From: Conexibacter arvalis
GTDB taxonomy: Bacteria; Actinomycetota; Thermoleophilia; Solirubrobacterales; Solirubrobacteraceae
Length of the DNA stretch: 64,000 nucleotides
NCBI RefSeq assembly: GCF_014199525.1
Contig: NZ_JACHNU010000010.1
Location: 1-64,000 of the forward strand
Direction: 5' to 3'
Below the pieces are notes generated by a model. It was not told the origin of the DNA. It did no database searches and saw only the letters and a list, made by a program, of their open reading frames with translations. A program made the translations under genes and the position numbers. Below, one piece after another: positions 14,673 through 28,738 of the stretch. Position 1 is the stretch's first letter; each line of letters begins with the position of its first letter.

Positions 14673-16199
14673 ATGTTGAAGACGCGCAGGCTCGCCGCTG
14701 CCGCGGCGGGCGCGACCGTGCTCGCGGCGGCCGCGGCGCCCGCGGGCGCCGCGACGACGTGGACCCAGGTCCCGTCCGGGACGACCGCGGAGATCACCGC
14801 GATCGACTACCAGTCGGACGAGCGCGCGTGGTTCGCGACCGCCGACGGCAGAATCCTCCGCCTGAGTGGCGGCGCGTTCGTCGAGGGGACCGGGACGCTG
14901 CCGGGCGCGCCCTACGTCGACCTCGCGTTCCAGCCCGGCGGCGCCGTCGGCCTCGCCGTGACGAGCGACGGCCGCGTGCAGCGGTCGGTCAACGGCGGCG
15001 CGACGTGGAGCACGGTCGTCCTGACGCCGACCTACAGAAGCTGCACGAGCGCGGACGGGACGGCCGTCACGCGTCTCTCCGGGGTCTTCTGGGCCGGGAA
15101 CGCGACCGCATACTACGTCGGCGGCGGCGGGACGAACCAGCCGATCGTGCTGCGCAGCGACGAGCCGATCGCCACGCCCTCGGACGTCAACCGGATCGCG
15201 CCGGGCGGCGGCTGCCGCGTCGGCGACATGACCGACGCCGTCACCGACGGCTTCGCGCTCCCCACGGCGCCCGCCACCCTCCGCTTCGTCACCGACGACT
15301 TCGGCGAGGTCTTCACGAGCGCGGACGCGCTGGCCTCGCCGGCGTCCCACCTCGCCGGCCTCACGATCGGCGCGGGCGGCGTGCCGCGACTGGCGGTCGA
15401 CCCGCTGAACGCCAGCCGCCTCTGGGTCACGAGCACCAACGGCGGCCTCAACTACGCGATCGGCGCCTCCGGCCGCACGCCGGTGCGGCGGGCCAGCGAC
15501 GGGCTCCCGGTCGGCGACAGGCTGTACGACGTCGCGTACGCGGGCGGCACGGTCGTCGCGGCCGGTGACGGCGGCGCGATCCTGACGTCGGTCGACGGCA
15601 CCGTCGCCCACCGCCAGCCGGCCGACGGCGCGCTCGCGACGACGCCCTGGCGGGCGGTCGACCTCGCCGACGCCGGCCGCGCGATGGTCGGCGGCGCCGG
15701 CGGCGCGCTCGTGCGGACGACGAACGCGAACGCCGTCCCCGCGCCGCCCGACGGCCCGACGCCCAGAGACCCGACGCCAGGCGATCCGACGCCGAGAGAC
15801 CCTGCGCCCAGAAGACCGACGACGAGACGACCGAGCGGCAGCGGCGGCGGAGCGGCCGGCACGCCGCCGAACGCCTCCGGCAGGCCCGCGACCGCCACGA
15901 CCGGCGGCGCGACGATCGCGGCGTGGAAGCGGATCGCGCTCAGCAAGGGCCGCTACGTGCCGGTCCGCGTCTCGGCCAGAAGCGCGCGCCGCTTCGTGAT
16001 CGAGGTGCGCAGAGCAAAGCGCCCGCGCACGCGCGTCGCGATGGCGCGGACCCGCCTGCGCAGACCGGGCCGCAAGCTCGTCAAGGTCCCCCTGCGCGCG
16101 ACCGTCAGAACCGGCAGGTACCGGATCGTCGTCCGCGTCTACAAGGGCAGAAGTGCGATCGGCAGACGCGTCACCGTCGCGATCGTCGTCGCGAGATAG
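14673..16199 (+). CDS. secreted propeller-type protein with Pro-rich linker and basic C-terminus
   Basis: 508 residues. Start supported by AAGGAG 9 bases upstream. A Sec signal peptide ([20 protein letters not shown], cut after AGA) is followed by about 320 residues of BNR/Ycf48-like repeats (AVTSDGRVQRSVNGGATW; FVTDDFGEVFTSADAL; WVTSTNGGLNYAI), which should form a beta-propeller. Then comes a degenerate Pro/Thr/Arg/Asp linker (PTPRDPTPGDPTPRDPAPRR, about residues 355-385) and a basic beta-rich C-terminal domain rich in Arg/Lys. No catalytic residues recognised. The positively charged end could bind wall polymers or nucleic acid outside the cell (inference). Confidence 0.75.
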   Translation: MLKTRRLAAAAAGATVLAAAAAPAGAATTWTQVPSGTTAEITAIDYQSDERAWFATADGRILRLSGGAFVEGTGTLPGAPYVDLAFQPGGAVGLAVTSDGRVQRSVNGGATWSTVVLTPTYRSCTSADGTAVTRLSGVFWAGNATAYYVGGGGTNQPIVLRSDEPIATPSDVNRIAPGGGCRVGDMTDAVTDGFALPTAPATLRFVTDDFGEVFTSADALASPASHLAGLTIGAGGVPRLAVDPLNASRLWVTSTNGGLNYAIGASGRTPVRRASDGLPVGDRLYDVAYAGGTVVAAGDGGAILTSVDGTVAHRQPADGALATTPWRAVDLADAGRAMVGGAGGALVRTTNANAVPAPPDGPTPRDPTPGDPTPRDPAPRRPTTRRPSGSGGGAAGTPPNASGRPATATTGGATIAAWKRIALSKGRYVPVRVSARSARRFVIEVRRAKRPRTRVAMARTRLRRPGRKLVKVPLRATVRTGRYRIVVRVYKGRSAIGRRVTVAIVVAR

Positions 16200-16298
16200 C
16201 GGCTGCGGCGGGGCGGCCGGACCGGCCGGCCGCCCCGCTGCTCCTCACGAGGGCGTCGACGTCGACGTCGACGTGACGAGCGCGGGCGCGTCGGCGCG

Positions 16299-16787
16299 CT
16301 ACGCGTTGATGATGCGCTCGGCCAGGACGGCCGCGTTCTTCGGGTTGTCGACACCGACGCAGGCGACCGGGACGCCGGGGGGCATCTGGGCGATCGCGAG
16401 CATCGCGTCGAGGCCGCCGGCGACCGAGGTCTTGCTCGTCAGCGGCACGCCGATCACGGGCAGGTCGGTGTGGGCGGCGACGGCGCCGGGGAGCGCGGCG
16501 GCGAGGCCGGCTCCGGCGATGATCACCTTCAGGCCGCGGGCCCGCGCCGTCTTCGAGTACTCGGCGACGACGTCGGGGTTGCGGTGGGCCGACATCACCT
16601 TGATCTCGTTGGCGATCCCGCGTCTGGTCAGCTCGGCGGCGGCCTTCTCCATCGCCGGCATGTCGCTCTCGGAGCCCATCACGATCCCGACGAGCACGCC
16701 GTCGGCGTCGAGCTCCTGCTCCAACGCGGCGACGGTCTCGGCGGTGCCGGAGGACTCAGAGGGGACGGCGGACAGCTCGTCGGTCAT
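16299..16787 (-). CDS. purE: 5-(carboxyamino)imidazole ribonucleotide mutase
   Basis: 162 residues. Class I PurE moves the carboxylate of N5-CAIR to give CAIR. The substrate-binding motifs MGSESDMPAME and MSAHRNPDVV are intact. A 20-residue acidic N-terminal extension precedes the fold. Its ATG overlaps the purD stop (ATGA). The partner PurK is not in the window. Confidence 0.95.
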   Translation of the reverse strand: MTDELSAVPSESSGTAETVAALEQELDADGVLVGIVMGSESDMPAMEKAAAELTRRGIANEIKVMSAHRNPDVVAEYSKTARARGLKVIIAGAGLAAALPGAVAAHTDLPVIGVPLTSKTSVAGGLDAMLAIAQMPPGVPVACVGVDNPKNAAVLAERIINA

Positions 16788-18064
16788 GCGGTGCTCCCAG
16801 TGTCGTCGACGGCGCGCAGGGCGATGTCTCGCCGCAGCTGCCGTCCTTCGAACGCGATCTTGTCCGCCGCAGCATAAGCAGCGGCCCGCGCGGCCGCCGC
16901 GTCGTCGCCGAGCGCGGTGACGTTGAGGACGCGGCCGCCGGCGGTGACGATCGCGCCGTCGGTGCCGCGCGCGGTGCCGGCGTGGGTGACCTCGATCCCC
17001 GGCGGGACGGCGTCGAGGCCGTCGATCGGATCGCCGGTCCGCGGCGACTCCGGGTAGCCGGCGCTCGCCAGCACGAGCGTCACCGCCCACTGCGGCGAGA
17101 ACGTCAGCTCGGCGCCCTCCAGCCCGCCCGGACGGCTGGCGCGCTCGAGCAGGTCGAGCAGATCGCCCTGCAGCCGCGGCAGCACCGCCTGCGTCTCGGG
17201 GTCGCCGAAGCGCGTGTTGTACTCGAGCACTCTGACCCCGTCGGCGGTCATCATCAGCCCGGCGTAGAGGACGCCGTGGAAGGGCGTCCCGCGGCGCGCC
17301 AGCTCGTCGACGATCGGCTGGTGGACCTGCGCCGCCAGCTCGCGCACGCGCGCGGGGTCGATCCCCGGGACCGGCGAGTAGGAGCCCATGCCGCCGGTGT
17401 TCGGCCCCTCGTCGTGCTCGAAGATCCGCTTGTAGTCCTGCGCCGGCGCCAGCGGCAGCGCGCGGACGCCGTCGCAGACCGCCAGCAGCGACAGCTCCTC
17501 GCCGACGAGGTGCTCCTCGACGACGACCTGCTCGGTGCCGTGGCGGTGCTCGACGAGGAACGCCTCCAGCGCCTCGCGCGCCTGCGCCTCGTCTGCGGCG
17601 ATGATCACGCCCTTCCCGGCGGCGAGGCCGTCGGCCTTGATCACGACGGGATAGCGGTCGATCGCCGCCATCCCCTGCTCGACGGTCGTGACGACGGAGT
17701 GCGCGGCGGTCGGCACGCCGGCCGCCGCCATCACCTCCTTCGAGAACGCCTTCGACCCCTCCAGCCGCGCGGCCGCGGCGACCGGGCCGAAGGCGGCGAC
17801 GCCCGCCGCGGCGAGCGCGTCGACGACGCCGTCGACCAGCGGCGCCTCCGGGCCGACGACGACGAAGTCGACCGCCTCGGCCTTCGCCGCCGCGACCAGC
17901 CCGTCGACGTCGCCGACGACGACGTCGAGCAGGCGGGCGTCGGCGGCGATGCCGGCGTTGCCGGGGGCGCAGAGCAGCTCGGGCGACTGCGGCGAGCGCT
18001 TCAGCGCGCGCACGATCGCGTGCTCGCGCCCGCCGGCGCCGATGACGAGGACCTTCTTGCTCAC
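16784..18064 (-). CDS. purD: phosphoribosylamine-glycine ligase (GARS)
   Basis: 426 residues, normal length, ATP-grasp enzyme for step two of purine synthesis. Motifs: [20 protein letters not shown] at the N-terminus, [29 protein letters not shown] in the ATP-grasp domain, [14 protein letters not shown] and [16 protein letters not shown] start at 18064. It overlaps purE by four bases and is preceded by a GYD-domain gene 18 bp upstream on the same strand, giving the order GYD-purD-purE. Confidence 0.97.
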   Translation of the reverse strand: MSKKVLVIGAGGREHAIVRALKRSPQSPELLCAPGNAGIAADARLLDVVVGDVDGLVAAAKAEAVDFVVVGPEAPLVDGVVDALAAAGVAAFGPVAAAARLEGSKAFSKEVMAAAGVPTAAHSVVTTVEQGMAAIDRYPVVIKADGLAAGKGVIIAADEAQAREALEAFLVEHRHGTEQVVVEEHLVGEELSLLAVCDGVRALPLAPAQDYKRIFEHDEGPNTGGMGSYSPVPGIDPARVRELAAQVHQPIVDELARRGTPFHGVLYAGLMMTADGVRVLEYNTRFGDPETQAVLPRLQGDLLDLLERASRPGGLEGAELTFSPQWAVTLVLASAGYPESPRTGDPIDGLDAVPPGIEVTHAGTARGTDGAIVTAGGRVLNVTALGDDAAAARAAAYAAADKIAFEGRQLRRDIALRAVDDTGSTA

Positions 18065-18082
18065 TGTGTGGACCGGCTGGCG

Positions 18083-18364
18083 CTAGAGCGCCGAGATGAA
18101 GTCGTCGATCGGGATCGCGGTCAGCGTCTCGTACTGGACGGTGCCGCGCGAGCCGAGCTCGAGCGAGACGCGCGAGATCGTCTTCTCGTCGGGGGCCTCG
18201 ACGATGTTCACGAAGTCGAAGCGGCCGAGCGTCGCCCACTGCGCGAGCACTCTCGCGCCGAGCTGCTCGACCTCTCTGTTGATCTCGCGAATGCGCTGCG
18301 GGTTGTTCTTGATCGTCTGCGTGCCCTCGGGCGTGAGCTTCGAGAGCATGACGTACGTCGGCAT
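18083..18364 (-). CDS. GYD-domain protein
   Basis: 93 residues from ATG 18364. The ferredoxin-like GYD domain is recognised from [20 protein letters not shown] and [18 protein letters not shown]; the namesake residues are altered to GRFDFV. Such proteins are small cytoplasmic dimers of unknown role. Position directly before purD suggests co-transcription, but no functional tie to purines is known to me. The start is clear because homology begins at MPTYVML; an upstream extension lacks conservation. Confidence 0.8.
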   Translation of the reverse strand: MPTYVMLSKLTPEGTQTIKNNPQRIREINREVEQLGARVLAQWATLGRFDFVNIVEAPDEKTISRVSLELGSRGTVQYETLTAIPIDDFISAL

Positions 18365-18492
18365 CGGGGCCTCCCGTCGGTGTCGTCCAGTCCGGCTTCC
18401 GTCTCCTTCCCTGGTTTCTATCCCACGAGAAGCGTCGGCGCCAACACGGCCGCACCGCATCGACTGGCGGCCCGAGGCGTTTGTAGGCCATC

Positions 18493-19200
18493 ATGGTTCG
18501 CGTGATTCGTTCGCGCCACGCCGCCGCCGCCCGCCTCGCGGCGCTCTCGCTCGCCGCCGCCGCGCTCGCCGGCGGCGCCGCCGCCTCCGCGCAGGCGAAG
18601 GCCCGCATCACGCTCGACCCGGGCTGCTACCTCAGCAACGACACGGGCGTCCTGACCGGCAGGGGCTTCAAGCCGAACGCGACCTGGACCGCGAAGCTGT
18701 CCGGGACCAAGGAGCTGGGCAGCGGCAGAACCGACGGCCGCGGCCGCGTCCGGGCCCGCTTCACCGCGCCGGCCTACGAGGGCAGGAACGGGACGCGGAA
18801 GCTGACGCTGTCGGTCACCGACGGGCCGAACGTCGCTTCGACGACCTTCCTGATGTCGCCGCTGACGGCGAGCTTCACGCCCGAATCGGGCGACCCGGCG
18901 AGGCTGCGGGTCCGCTGGCGCGTGCTCGGGATCGGCCCCAGACGCGGGGTCTACGTCCACTACATCCAGCCGAACGGGAAGCTCAAGCGGACGATCCGGA
19001 TCGGCACCTCCGACGGGGTCTGCGGCGCGCTCAAGACCGGCCCGATCGCGCTCTTCCCGTTCAGATACAGCTTCGGCCTCTGGCGCTTCCAGGTCGACAC
19101 CTCCCGCCGCTGGTCGCGCAGAACGACCCCGCGGCTGACGATCAGATTCAGAATCGCCAAGCCGAGAAGCGCGTCGGGCAGAAGAAGAGCCCGCGGCTGA
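18493..19200 (+). CDS. secreted beta-rich protein of unknown function
   Basis: 235 residues. Signal peptide about residues 1-35 (AARLAALSLAAAALAGGAAA, then SAQAKA). The mature part begins with an Ig/IPT-like stretch (DPGCYLSNDTGVLTGRGFKP) containing one of two cysteines, presumably disulfide-paired with SDGVCGALK. The C-terminus is very basic (Arg-rich, with many AGA codons). Arg/Lys-rich export products with Ig-like folds recur in this window (see 14673-16199), suggesting a wall-associated set. Converges with clpB. Confidence 0.7.
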   Translation: MVRVIRSRHAAAARLAALSLAAAALAGGAAASAQAKARITLDPGCYLSNDTGVLTGRGFKPNATWTAKLSGTKELGSGRTDGRGRVRARFTAPAYEGRNGTRKLTLSVTDGPNVASTTFLMSPLTASFTPESGDPARLRVRWRVLGIGPRRGVYVHYIQPNGKLKRTIRIGTSDGVCGALKTGPIALFPFRYSFGLWRFQVDTSRRWSRRTTPRLTIRFRIAKPRSASGRRRARG

Positions 19201-19201
19201 C

Positions 19202-19226
19202 GGCAGGCGCCCGCGCGGCGCCCGCC
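19202..19226. terminator. hairpin between convergent genes
   Basis: GGCAGGCGC (19202-19210) pairs with GCGCCCGCC (19218-19226) at 8 of 9 positions around a 7-base loop, in the 45-bp gap between two convergent genes. Confidence 0.4.
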
Positions 19227-19245
19227 GTCCACCCCGCTCGCCGCG

Positions 19246-21810
<2,565 letters not shown>

Positions 21811-21835
21811 CCGGCGGGTCCTCCCGTGAGGTTCG

Positions 21836-21862
21836 AGATCTAAGTCGATGCGACTTAGATCT
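21836..21862. promoter_or_regulatory. HspR-type operator of clpB
   Basis: Perfect 12-bp inverted repeat AGATCTAAGTCG / CGACTTAGATCT around ATG. The core CTAAGT-N7-ACTTAG has the spacing of the HAIR element (CTTGAGT-N7-ACTCAAG) bound by HspR. A -10-like TAAGAT (21859-21864, minus strand) overlaps its edge. The site is 26 bp upstream of clpB. Confidence 0.75.
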
Positions 21863-21871
21863 TAGCGCGGG

Positions 21872-22399
21872 TCAGTCGTCTTGGACAGGGTGGTCTTCCG
21901 CGCCGTCCTGCGGGTTTCCCCGGTCGGCGGCACCCGGCCGCTCGACGGGGATTCTGTGCCGCGGCGGCCGCGGCCGAACGGGCACGATCGCGCCCGGTCC
22001 GACGTACGGCACGATCTCCGCGCGCAGCGAGCGGCGCAGCTCCTCGAGCCGCTCGACCTCCTCCTGCAGCTCGCGCGCGCGCCGCTCCAGCCGGCGCACC
22101 TTCGCGCTCGCCGCCTCCAGCTGCTCCTCCAGCTCGAAGACGCGCTCGACGCCGGCGAGGTTCATCCCCAGCTCGGCGGTCATCTCCTGGATCCGCCGCA
22201 GCCGCTCGACGTCGGCGTGCGAGTAGAGCCGCGTGCCCTTCGGCGAGCGCTTCGGCGTGATCAGCCCGCGCTGCTCGTACATCCGCAGCGTCTGCGGGTG
22301 CATCTCGGCCAGCTCGGCGGCGACCGAGATCATGAAGACGCCGCGGTCGTCGCTGACCTCGATGCGGGTCGTCGTGCGATATCGCCGCGGGCCGGCCAT
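21872..22399 (-). CDS. hspR: MerR-family heat-shock repressor HspR
   Basis: 175 residues from ATG 22399; a GTG one codon upstream is equally possible. The DNA-binding domain is typical of HspR: GVFMISVAAELAEMHPQTLR, YEQRGLITPKRSPKGTRLYS. A helical dimerisation coiled coil follows (about residues 75-130, LEEQLEAASAKVRRLERRAR). The C-terminal 40 residues, Pro/Arg-rich then acidic, are longer than in the Streptomyces protein. Known HspR binds HAIR inverted repeats with DnaK as co-repressor. The gene overlaps the end of dnaJ (TGATG), making it the last gene of the dnaK-grpE-dnaJ-hspR operon and giving autoregulation. Confidence 0.92.
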   Translation of the reverse strand: MAGPRRYRTTTRIEVSDDRGVFMISVAAELAEMHPQTLRMYEQRGLITPKRSPKGTRLYSHADVERLRRIQEMTAELGMNLAGVERVFELEEQLEAASAKVRRLERRARELQEEVERLEELRRSLRAEIVPYVGPGAIVPVRPRPPRHRIPVERPGAADRGNPQDGAEDHPVQDD

Positions 22400-23535
22400 C
22401 ACGCACGCGCCTCGGTCCTACCGCGGAACAGCCGCGCCCGCGGGTTGCCGTCCATCGTCTTGGCCAGCTCGTCGACCGCCTTGCGCTGGGCTGCGGTGAG
22501 GTCTCTCGGCAGCTCGATCGTGAAGCGGTAGTGGATGTCGCCTCTGCCGTGGCCGCCGAGCTTCGGCGCGCCCTCGCCTCTCAGGCGCTGGACGGTGCCG
22601 TGTCTGGTGCCGGGCGCCACGCGCAGCTTCTTGGAGCCGTCGAGCGTCGGGACCTCGACGGTCGCGCCGCGCAGCGCCTCGGGCACGGTCAGGGGGACCT
22701 CGACCTCGACGCGGTCGCCGACCTGTCTGAAGATCGGCGAGGCCGACACGCGCGTGACGACGAACAGGTCGCCGGGCTCGCCGCCGTTGAGGCCGGCCTC
22801 GCCCTTGCCGGCGATCCGCACGCGGCTGCCGTCGCGCACGCCGGCCGGGATGTTGACCTTGAGCCGCCTGATCGTGCGGCGCGCCCCGCTGCCGCCGCAG
22901 GTCGGGCAGGGGTTCTCGATGATCGAGCCGCTGCCGCCGCAGCGCGAGCAGGGCTTGGAGATCGAGAAGACCCCCTGGCCCTGGGACTCGACGCCGCGCC
23001 CCTGGCAGACCGGGCAGATCGTCGGCGCCGTGCCCGGTCTGGCGCCGCTGCCGCGACAGGTCTCGCAGGTCGTCGAGGTCGGCACCGCCAGCGATGCCTG
23101 CGTGCCCTCGATCGCCTCCTCGAAGCTCAGCGAGACCTCGGTCTCGAGGTCGCGGCCGCGCTGCGTGCGCGGTCTCGTCGCGCGCTGGCCGGCGCCCCCG
23201 GAGGCGCGCCCGCCGCCTCCCCCGCCCCCGAAGAGGTTGGAGAGGATGTCGCTGAAGCTGCCGCCGAAGGCGTTCGGGTCGAAGCCGCCGCCGGCGGGGC
23301 CGCCGGCCGCGAACGGCCCGGTGCCGCGGTCGTACGCTCTCCGCTTGTCGGGGTCGGAGAGGACGTCGTACGCCGCGGAGACCTCCTTGAAGCGCTCCTC
23401 CGCTCTCGCGTCGCCCTGGTTGGCGTCCGGGTGGTATCTGCGCGCGAGCTTGCGGTACGCCTTCTTGATCTCCTCGTCGCTGGCGTTCTTGCCGACGCCG
23501 AGGATCTTGTAGAGGTCGGGCTTCGTTGCGGCCAT
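22399..23535 (-). CDS. dnaJ: molecular chaperone DnaJ
   Basis: 378 residues. J-domain with HPD ([14 protein letters not shown]), Gly-rich linker, and zinc-finger region with four CxxCxGxG-type motifs ([32 protein letters not shown]), then the C-terminal substrate-binding domains. It stimulates DnaK ATPase and delivers substrates. A ribosome-binding site AGGAG overlaps the grpE stop region (12-bp gap). The Gly-rich linker is long ([16 protein letters not shown]). Confidence 0.97.
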   Translation of the reverse strand: MAATKPDLYKILGVGKNASDEEIKKAYRKLARRYHPDANQGDARAEERFKEVSAAYDVLSDPDKRRAYDRGTGPFAAGGPAGGGFDPNAFGGSFSDILSNLFGGGGGGGRASGGAGQRATRPRTQRGRDLETEVSLSFEEAIEGTQASLAVPTSTTCETCRGSGARPGTAPTICPVCQGRGVESQGQGVFSISKPCSRCGGSGSIIENPCPTCGGSGARRTIRRLKVNIPAGVRDGSRVRIAGKGEAGLNGGEPGDLFVVTRVSASPIFRQVGDRVEVEVPLTVPEALRGATVEVPTLDGSKKLRVAPGTRHGTVQRLRGEGAPKLGGHGRGDIHYRFTIELPRDLTAAQRKAVDELAKTMDGNPRARLFRGRTEARA

Positions 23536-23547
23536 GCGGCTGTTCTC

Positions 23548-24182
23548 CTAAGCAGCGACGACGACGCGGGCCGGGCGCAGGATCACGCCGTCGAGTCTGT
23601 AGCCCTGCTGGTAGACCTCGACGACGGTGCCGGACTCGGCGCCCTCGACCGGCTGCTGGACCATCGCCTCGTGCTCGTTGGGGTCGAACGGCTCGCCCCT
23701 CGGCGAGTAGCGCTCGATCCCGACGCGGCCGAGCGCCGCGATCAGCTCGTCCTGGACGAGCCTGACGCCCGCCGCCAGCGGCTGCTCGGACGGCTCGGAG
23801 CCGGCCTCGGCCGCGGGGGCCTCGGCGGCGGCGAGCGCGCGCTCGAGGTTGTCGAGCGCCGGCAGCAGCTCCTTCGCCAGCTTCGCCACGCCGCGCTCCT
23901 GCGCCACGACGACGTCGCGCGACATCCGCTTGCGGAAGTTCTCGAAGTCGGCCTGGGTGCGCTGCGCGAGCGCGAGGTACTCGTCGGCCTTCGCCGCCTT
24001 CGCGACCAGCTCGTCGAGGTCGTGCTCGACCTCCTGGCCGGCGGCGCGGGCCTCCTCCTCGGCGGCGGTCCCCTGGACGCCGTCGGACGCGGAGTCGGCC
24101 CCCTGCGGCGCCTCGGGGGCGGCCGCCCGCTCGGCGGCCGCCTCCTCCGGCGTCAGATCGCGCTGCTGCTCGGCGTCCATCG

Positions 24183-24186
<4 letters not shown>
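23548..24186 (-). CDS. grpE: nucleotide exchange factor GrpE
   Basis: 212 residues starting MTMDAEQQ at ATG 24186, overlapping the dnaK stop (ATGA); the second ATG (24180) is an alternative. An acidic, Ala/Glu-rich disordered N-terminus of about 60 residues is followed by the long helix pair ([20 protein letters not shown]) and the C-terminal beta-wing ([30 protein letters not shown]). GrpE releases ADP from DnaK and acts as a thermosensor. Confidence 0.96.
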
Positions 24187-26102
<1,916 letters not shown>

Positions 26103-26145
26103 GAACTGAACTCCTTCGCAGTGCTGCGGGGGTCTCGAGGAAAAA

Positions 26146-26170
26146 ATCTAAGCGCGAGTATAGAAGATCT
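26146..26170. promoter_or_regulatory. HspR-type operator and promoter of the dnaK operon
   Basis: ATCTAAG-N12-AGATCT, the same framework as at clpB (21838-21862), although the central dyad is less perfect. On the minus strand the -10 box TATACT (complement of 26157-26162) lies inside it, so binding would block the promoter. Confidence 0.65.
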
Positions 26171-26894
26171 ACAGCTGCCGACTGGGACAGACGCGCGCCA
26201 GGACGCACGCCGGGCAGTCCGGTCTGCGCGCGTGGCAGGTGCGCCGGCCGTGGCGCAGCAGGTTGACGTGGAGCTCCAGCTCCTCGCCGCGCGGCGAGAG
26301 GTCGAGCATCTCGTCGTGCAGCTCCTCGAACGGCGCGCCGGGCCGCAGGATCCGCAGCCGCATGCCGACGCGCGAGACGTGCGTGTCGACCGGCACGTCG
26401 CGCAGCCCGTAGGCGAACAGCAGCACGCACGCCGCCGTCTTGCGGCCGACGCCCGGGAGCGAGCAGAGGTAGCGCTGCCCCTCCGGGACGGTCGCCTCGC
26501 GCAGGAAGGAGAGGTCGAGGCCCCTGCCCTCCGGCGAGTCGTCGATCGCGCGCAGGATCTCCTGGATCCGCTTCGACTTGACCTTCGAGATCCCGCCCGG
26601 CCGGATCGCCTCCTCGACCTCGGCGTTGGGCGCCTCCATCACCGCCTCCCAGTCGTCGAAGCGCTCGCGCAGCCGCTCGTAGGCGACGTCGCGGTTGCGG
26701 TCGTTGGTCGACTGCGACAGGACCGTCAGCACCAGCTCGTCGAGCGGCTGCTCGTGCGGCGGCATGATCGGGATGCCGTAGACGGAGCGCAGCTTGTCGC
26801 GGATGCCGACGACGCGGCGGCGCGTTGGCCGTCTCCACTCCCCCTTCGGGATCGTGACGAGCGCGTCTCCCGACGCGTCGGTCTTGCGCGCCAT
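26169..26894 (-). CDS. endonuclease III-like HhH-GPD DNA glycosylase
   Basis: 241 residues. Helix-hairpin-helix GPD enzyme with CSLPGVGRKTAACVLLFAYG carrying the catalytic Lys, then VPVDTHVSRVGMRL with the catalytic Asp. The C-terminal cluster CHARRPDCPACVLARVC fits the C-x6-C-x2-C-x5-C [4Fe-4S] pattern. It should excise oxidised pyrimidines and nick the abasic site. The N-terminal 35 basic residues are an extension beyond Nth. It ends only 66 bp upstream of dnaK on the same strand, within the dnaK operator, so read-through would bypass HspR control. Confidence 0.88.
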   Translation of the reverse strand: MARKTDASGDALVTIPKGEWRRPTRRRVVGIRDKLRSVYGIPIMPPHEQPLDELVLTVLSQSTNDRNRDVAYERLRERFDDWEAVMEAPNAEVEEAIRPGGISKVKSKRIQEILRAIDDSPEGRGLDLSFLREATVPEGQRYLCSLPGVGRKTAACVLLFAYGLRDVPVDTHVSRVGMRLRILRPGAPFEELHDEMLDLSPRGEELELHVNLLRHGRRTCHARRPDCPACVLARVCPSRQL

Positions 26895-26901
26895 CAGGCC
26901 A

Positions 26902-27831
26902 CTAGCCGATCGCGCTCCAGCGCTCGGTCGCGCGCGCGGCCGCCTCGACGGCGTCGGGCAGCGCCGCCGCGGCGGCCGCCGGGTACCAGCCGCTGAGCGC
27001 CAGCCGCGCGAGCAGCACGCCGGTGAGCGTGTCGCCGGCGCCGATCGTCGAGCGGACGCGCGCGGGGACGCCCGGCACGTCGAGCCGCAGCTCGCCGCGC
27101 AGCAGCGCGCCGTGCTCGCCGAGCGTCAGCGCGACCATCCGCGCGCCGCCCTTCAGCAGCGCCCGCGCCGCCATCTCCGGGTCGGTCTCGCCGGTCATCA
27201 GCTGCGCCTCCGCCAGCGTCGCCCGCACCAGCAGCGCGTCGCGGACGCAGGCGTTGGCGTACGACTGCGCCTGCGAGCGCAGTCTCCAACGGTGGAGCCG
27301 GATGTTGGGGTCGAAGACGACCGCCTTGCCGTCGGCGAGCGCCCGCTCGCGCAGCGCGAGCGCCAGCTCCCGCTCGTCGGGGTCGACGAGCACGTTGGTC
27401 GTGACGAAGAGGCCGTCGCAGGCGTCGAGCGCCTCACGCGCGGGGTCGCGCCCGTCGGCGTCCGCGCCGCCGCCGAGCGCGCGCAGCACCGCGCGCGGAT
27501 CGTCGCCGTAGAGGCTGTAGGCCGGCTCGCCGTCGCCGTCGACGGCGACGAACGCCAGCCGCGTGCGGGCATCGGGGTCGAGCGCGAACCAGCGCGTGTC
27601 GACGCCCTCCCCGTCGAGCCGGTCGCGCAGCCAGCGGCCCCACGGGTCGTCGCCGGCGCCACCCGCGAGCGCGACCGCGGCGCCGTGACGGGCGGCGACG
27701 ACGGCGACGTTCGCGGTCGCGCCGCCGAACGACGGCACGAAGGCGTCGGCTTCGGCGAGGTCGGCGACCGGGCGCTCGCAGACCATGTCGACGAGCGCTT
27801 CACCGAGGCAGAGGACGCGGGGCGCAGTCAC
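26902..27831 (-). CDS. PfkB-family sugar kinase (fructokinase-like)
   Basis: 309 residues from GTG 27831. Ribokinase fold: VLCLGEALVDMVCERPVAD at the N-terminus, PSFGGATANVAVVAARHG for sugar binding, the central strand region VVFDPNIRL, and the anion-hole/catalytic motif STIGAGDTLTGVLLARL with the base Asp. The pattern is closest to fructokinases, but substrate cannot be told from sequence alone. TACCTT (complement of 27840-27845) lies 8 bases before the GTG, indicating a leaderless start. Divergent from an alpha/beta hydrolase gene. Confidence 0.85.
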   Translation of the reverse strand: MTAPRVLCLGEALVDMVCERPVADLAEADAFVPSFGGATANVAVVAARHGAAVALAGGAGDDPWGRWLRDRLDGEGVDTRWFALDPDARTRLAFVAVDGDGEPAYSLYGDDPRAVLRALGGGADADGRDPAREALDACDGLFVTTNVLVDPDERELALALRERALADGKAVVFDPNIRLHRWRLRSQAQSYANACVRDALLVRATLAEAQLMTGETDPEMAARALLKGGARMVALTLGEHGALLRGELRLDVPGVPARVRSTIGAGDTLTGVLLARLALSGWYPAAAAAALPDAVEAAARATERWSAIG

Positions 27832-27839
27832 GCCACGGG

Positions 27840-27845
27840 AAGGTA
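27840..27845 (-). promoter_or_regulatory. -10 box TACCTT of the PfkB gene
   Basis: Minus strand, 8 bases before GTG 27831; leaderless arrangement. Confidence 0.45.
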
Positions 27846-27920
27846 GCCGGGACGGCCGCCGCTTGGCGAGCGGCCGGCCGCTCGCCGAGCTCGCGCTGGC
27901 GCGCGGCCGCTGCCTGCGGA

Positions 27921-27926
27921 TAGGCT
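27921..27926 (+). promoter_or_regulatory. -10 box TAGGCT of the alpha/beta hydrolase gene
   Basis: Plus strand, 8 bases before GTG 27935. Confidence 0.5.
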
Positions 27927-27934
27927 CGCCGCTC

Positions 27935-28738
27935 GTGGAGGTGACCGAGCACACCGGCGAGCTGGCGGGGCAGCCGGTCTTCTGGCGCTCGGCGCCGGCG
28001 GAGGGCGCGCCGGCGCTGTACGTCCACGGCGTCCCGACCAGCAGCGACGACTGGCTGCCGTTCCTGCCGCTGACCGGCGGGCTGGCGCCGGACCTGCCCG
28101 GCTTCGGACGCTCCGGCAAGGGCGGCCAGAACGACTACTCGCTGCACGGCATCGCGTCCTTCGTCGAGCGCTTCCTCGAGATGGTCGGCGTCGAGCGCGT
28201 GAAGCTGGTCGTCCACGACTGGGGCGGCGCCGCGCTCGCGTGGGCGATCGCCAACCCCGAGCGCGTCGAGCGGCTCGTGATCGTCAACGCCGTGCCGCTG
28301 CTGCCGGGCTACCGCTGGCATTGGATCGCGCGCACGTGGCGCCTGCCGCTCGCCGGCGAGATGGCGATGGGGCTGACGCTCAAGGCGACGATGCGGCAGG
28401 TGCTGCGGCCGGCCTTCGCCGGCCCGGTCCCGCGCGCCTTCGTCGACGCCGCCTGGCGCCACTTCGACCAGGGGACGCAGCGCGCGATCCTGCGCCTCTA
28501 CCGCAGCGCGCCGGAGGCGAGCCTCGCCGAGGCCGGCGCGGGTCTTTCACATCTCGACGCGCCGGCATTGGTAGTTTGGGGCGCGCACGACCCGTACCTC
28601 CCGCCTCGCCTCGGGGACGAATACGCGGCAAGGCTCCGGAACGCGCGGGTCGAGCACGTCACGGACGCCGGACACTGGCCCTGGGTCGACAGGGCCGACC
28701 TGATCGCTCGCATTGCCGCCTTCCTCCAGGACAACTGA
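27935..28738 (+). CDS. alpha/beta hydrolase, haloalkane dehalogenase/epoxide hydrolase type
   Basis: 267 residues from GTG 27935, fixed by the -10 box just upstream. The fold markers are ALYVHGVPTSSDDWLPFLPL (oxyanion HG), LPGFGRSGKGG, and the nucleophile elbow VVHDWGGAALAW with Asp as nucleophile, the residue used by haloalkane dehalogenases and epoxide hydrolases rather than esterases. The acid is probably in WGAHDPYLPP and the catalytic His in TDAGHWPWVD. The substrate is unknown. The following CAP-domain gene overlaps its end by 26 bases. Confidence 0.85.
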   Translation: MEVTEHTGELAGQPVFWRSAPAEGAPALYVHGVPTSSDDWLPFLPLTGGLAPDLPGFGRSGKGGQNDYSLHGIASFVERFLEMVGVERVKLVVHDWGGAALAWAIANPERVERLVIVNAVPLLPGYRWHWIARTWRLPLAGEMAMGLTLKATMRQVLRPAFAGPVPRAFVDAAWRHFDQGTQRAILRLYRSAPEASLAEAGAGLSHLDAPALVVWGAHDPYLPPRLGDEYAARLRNARVEHVTDAGHWPWVDRADLIARIAAFLQDN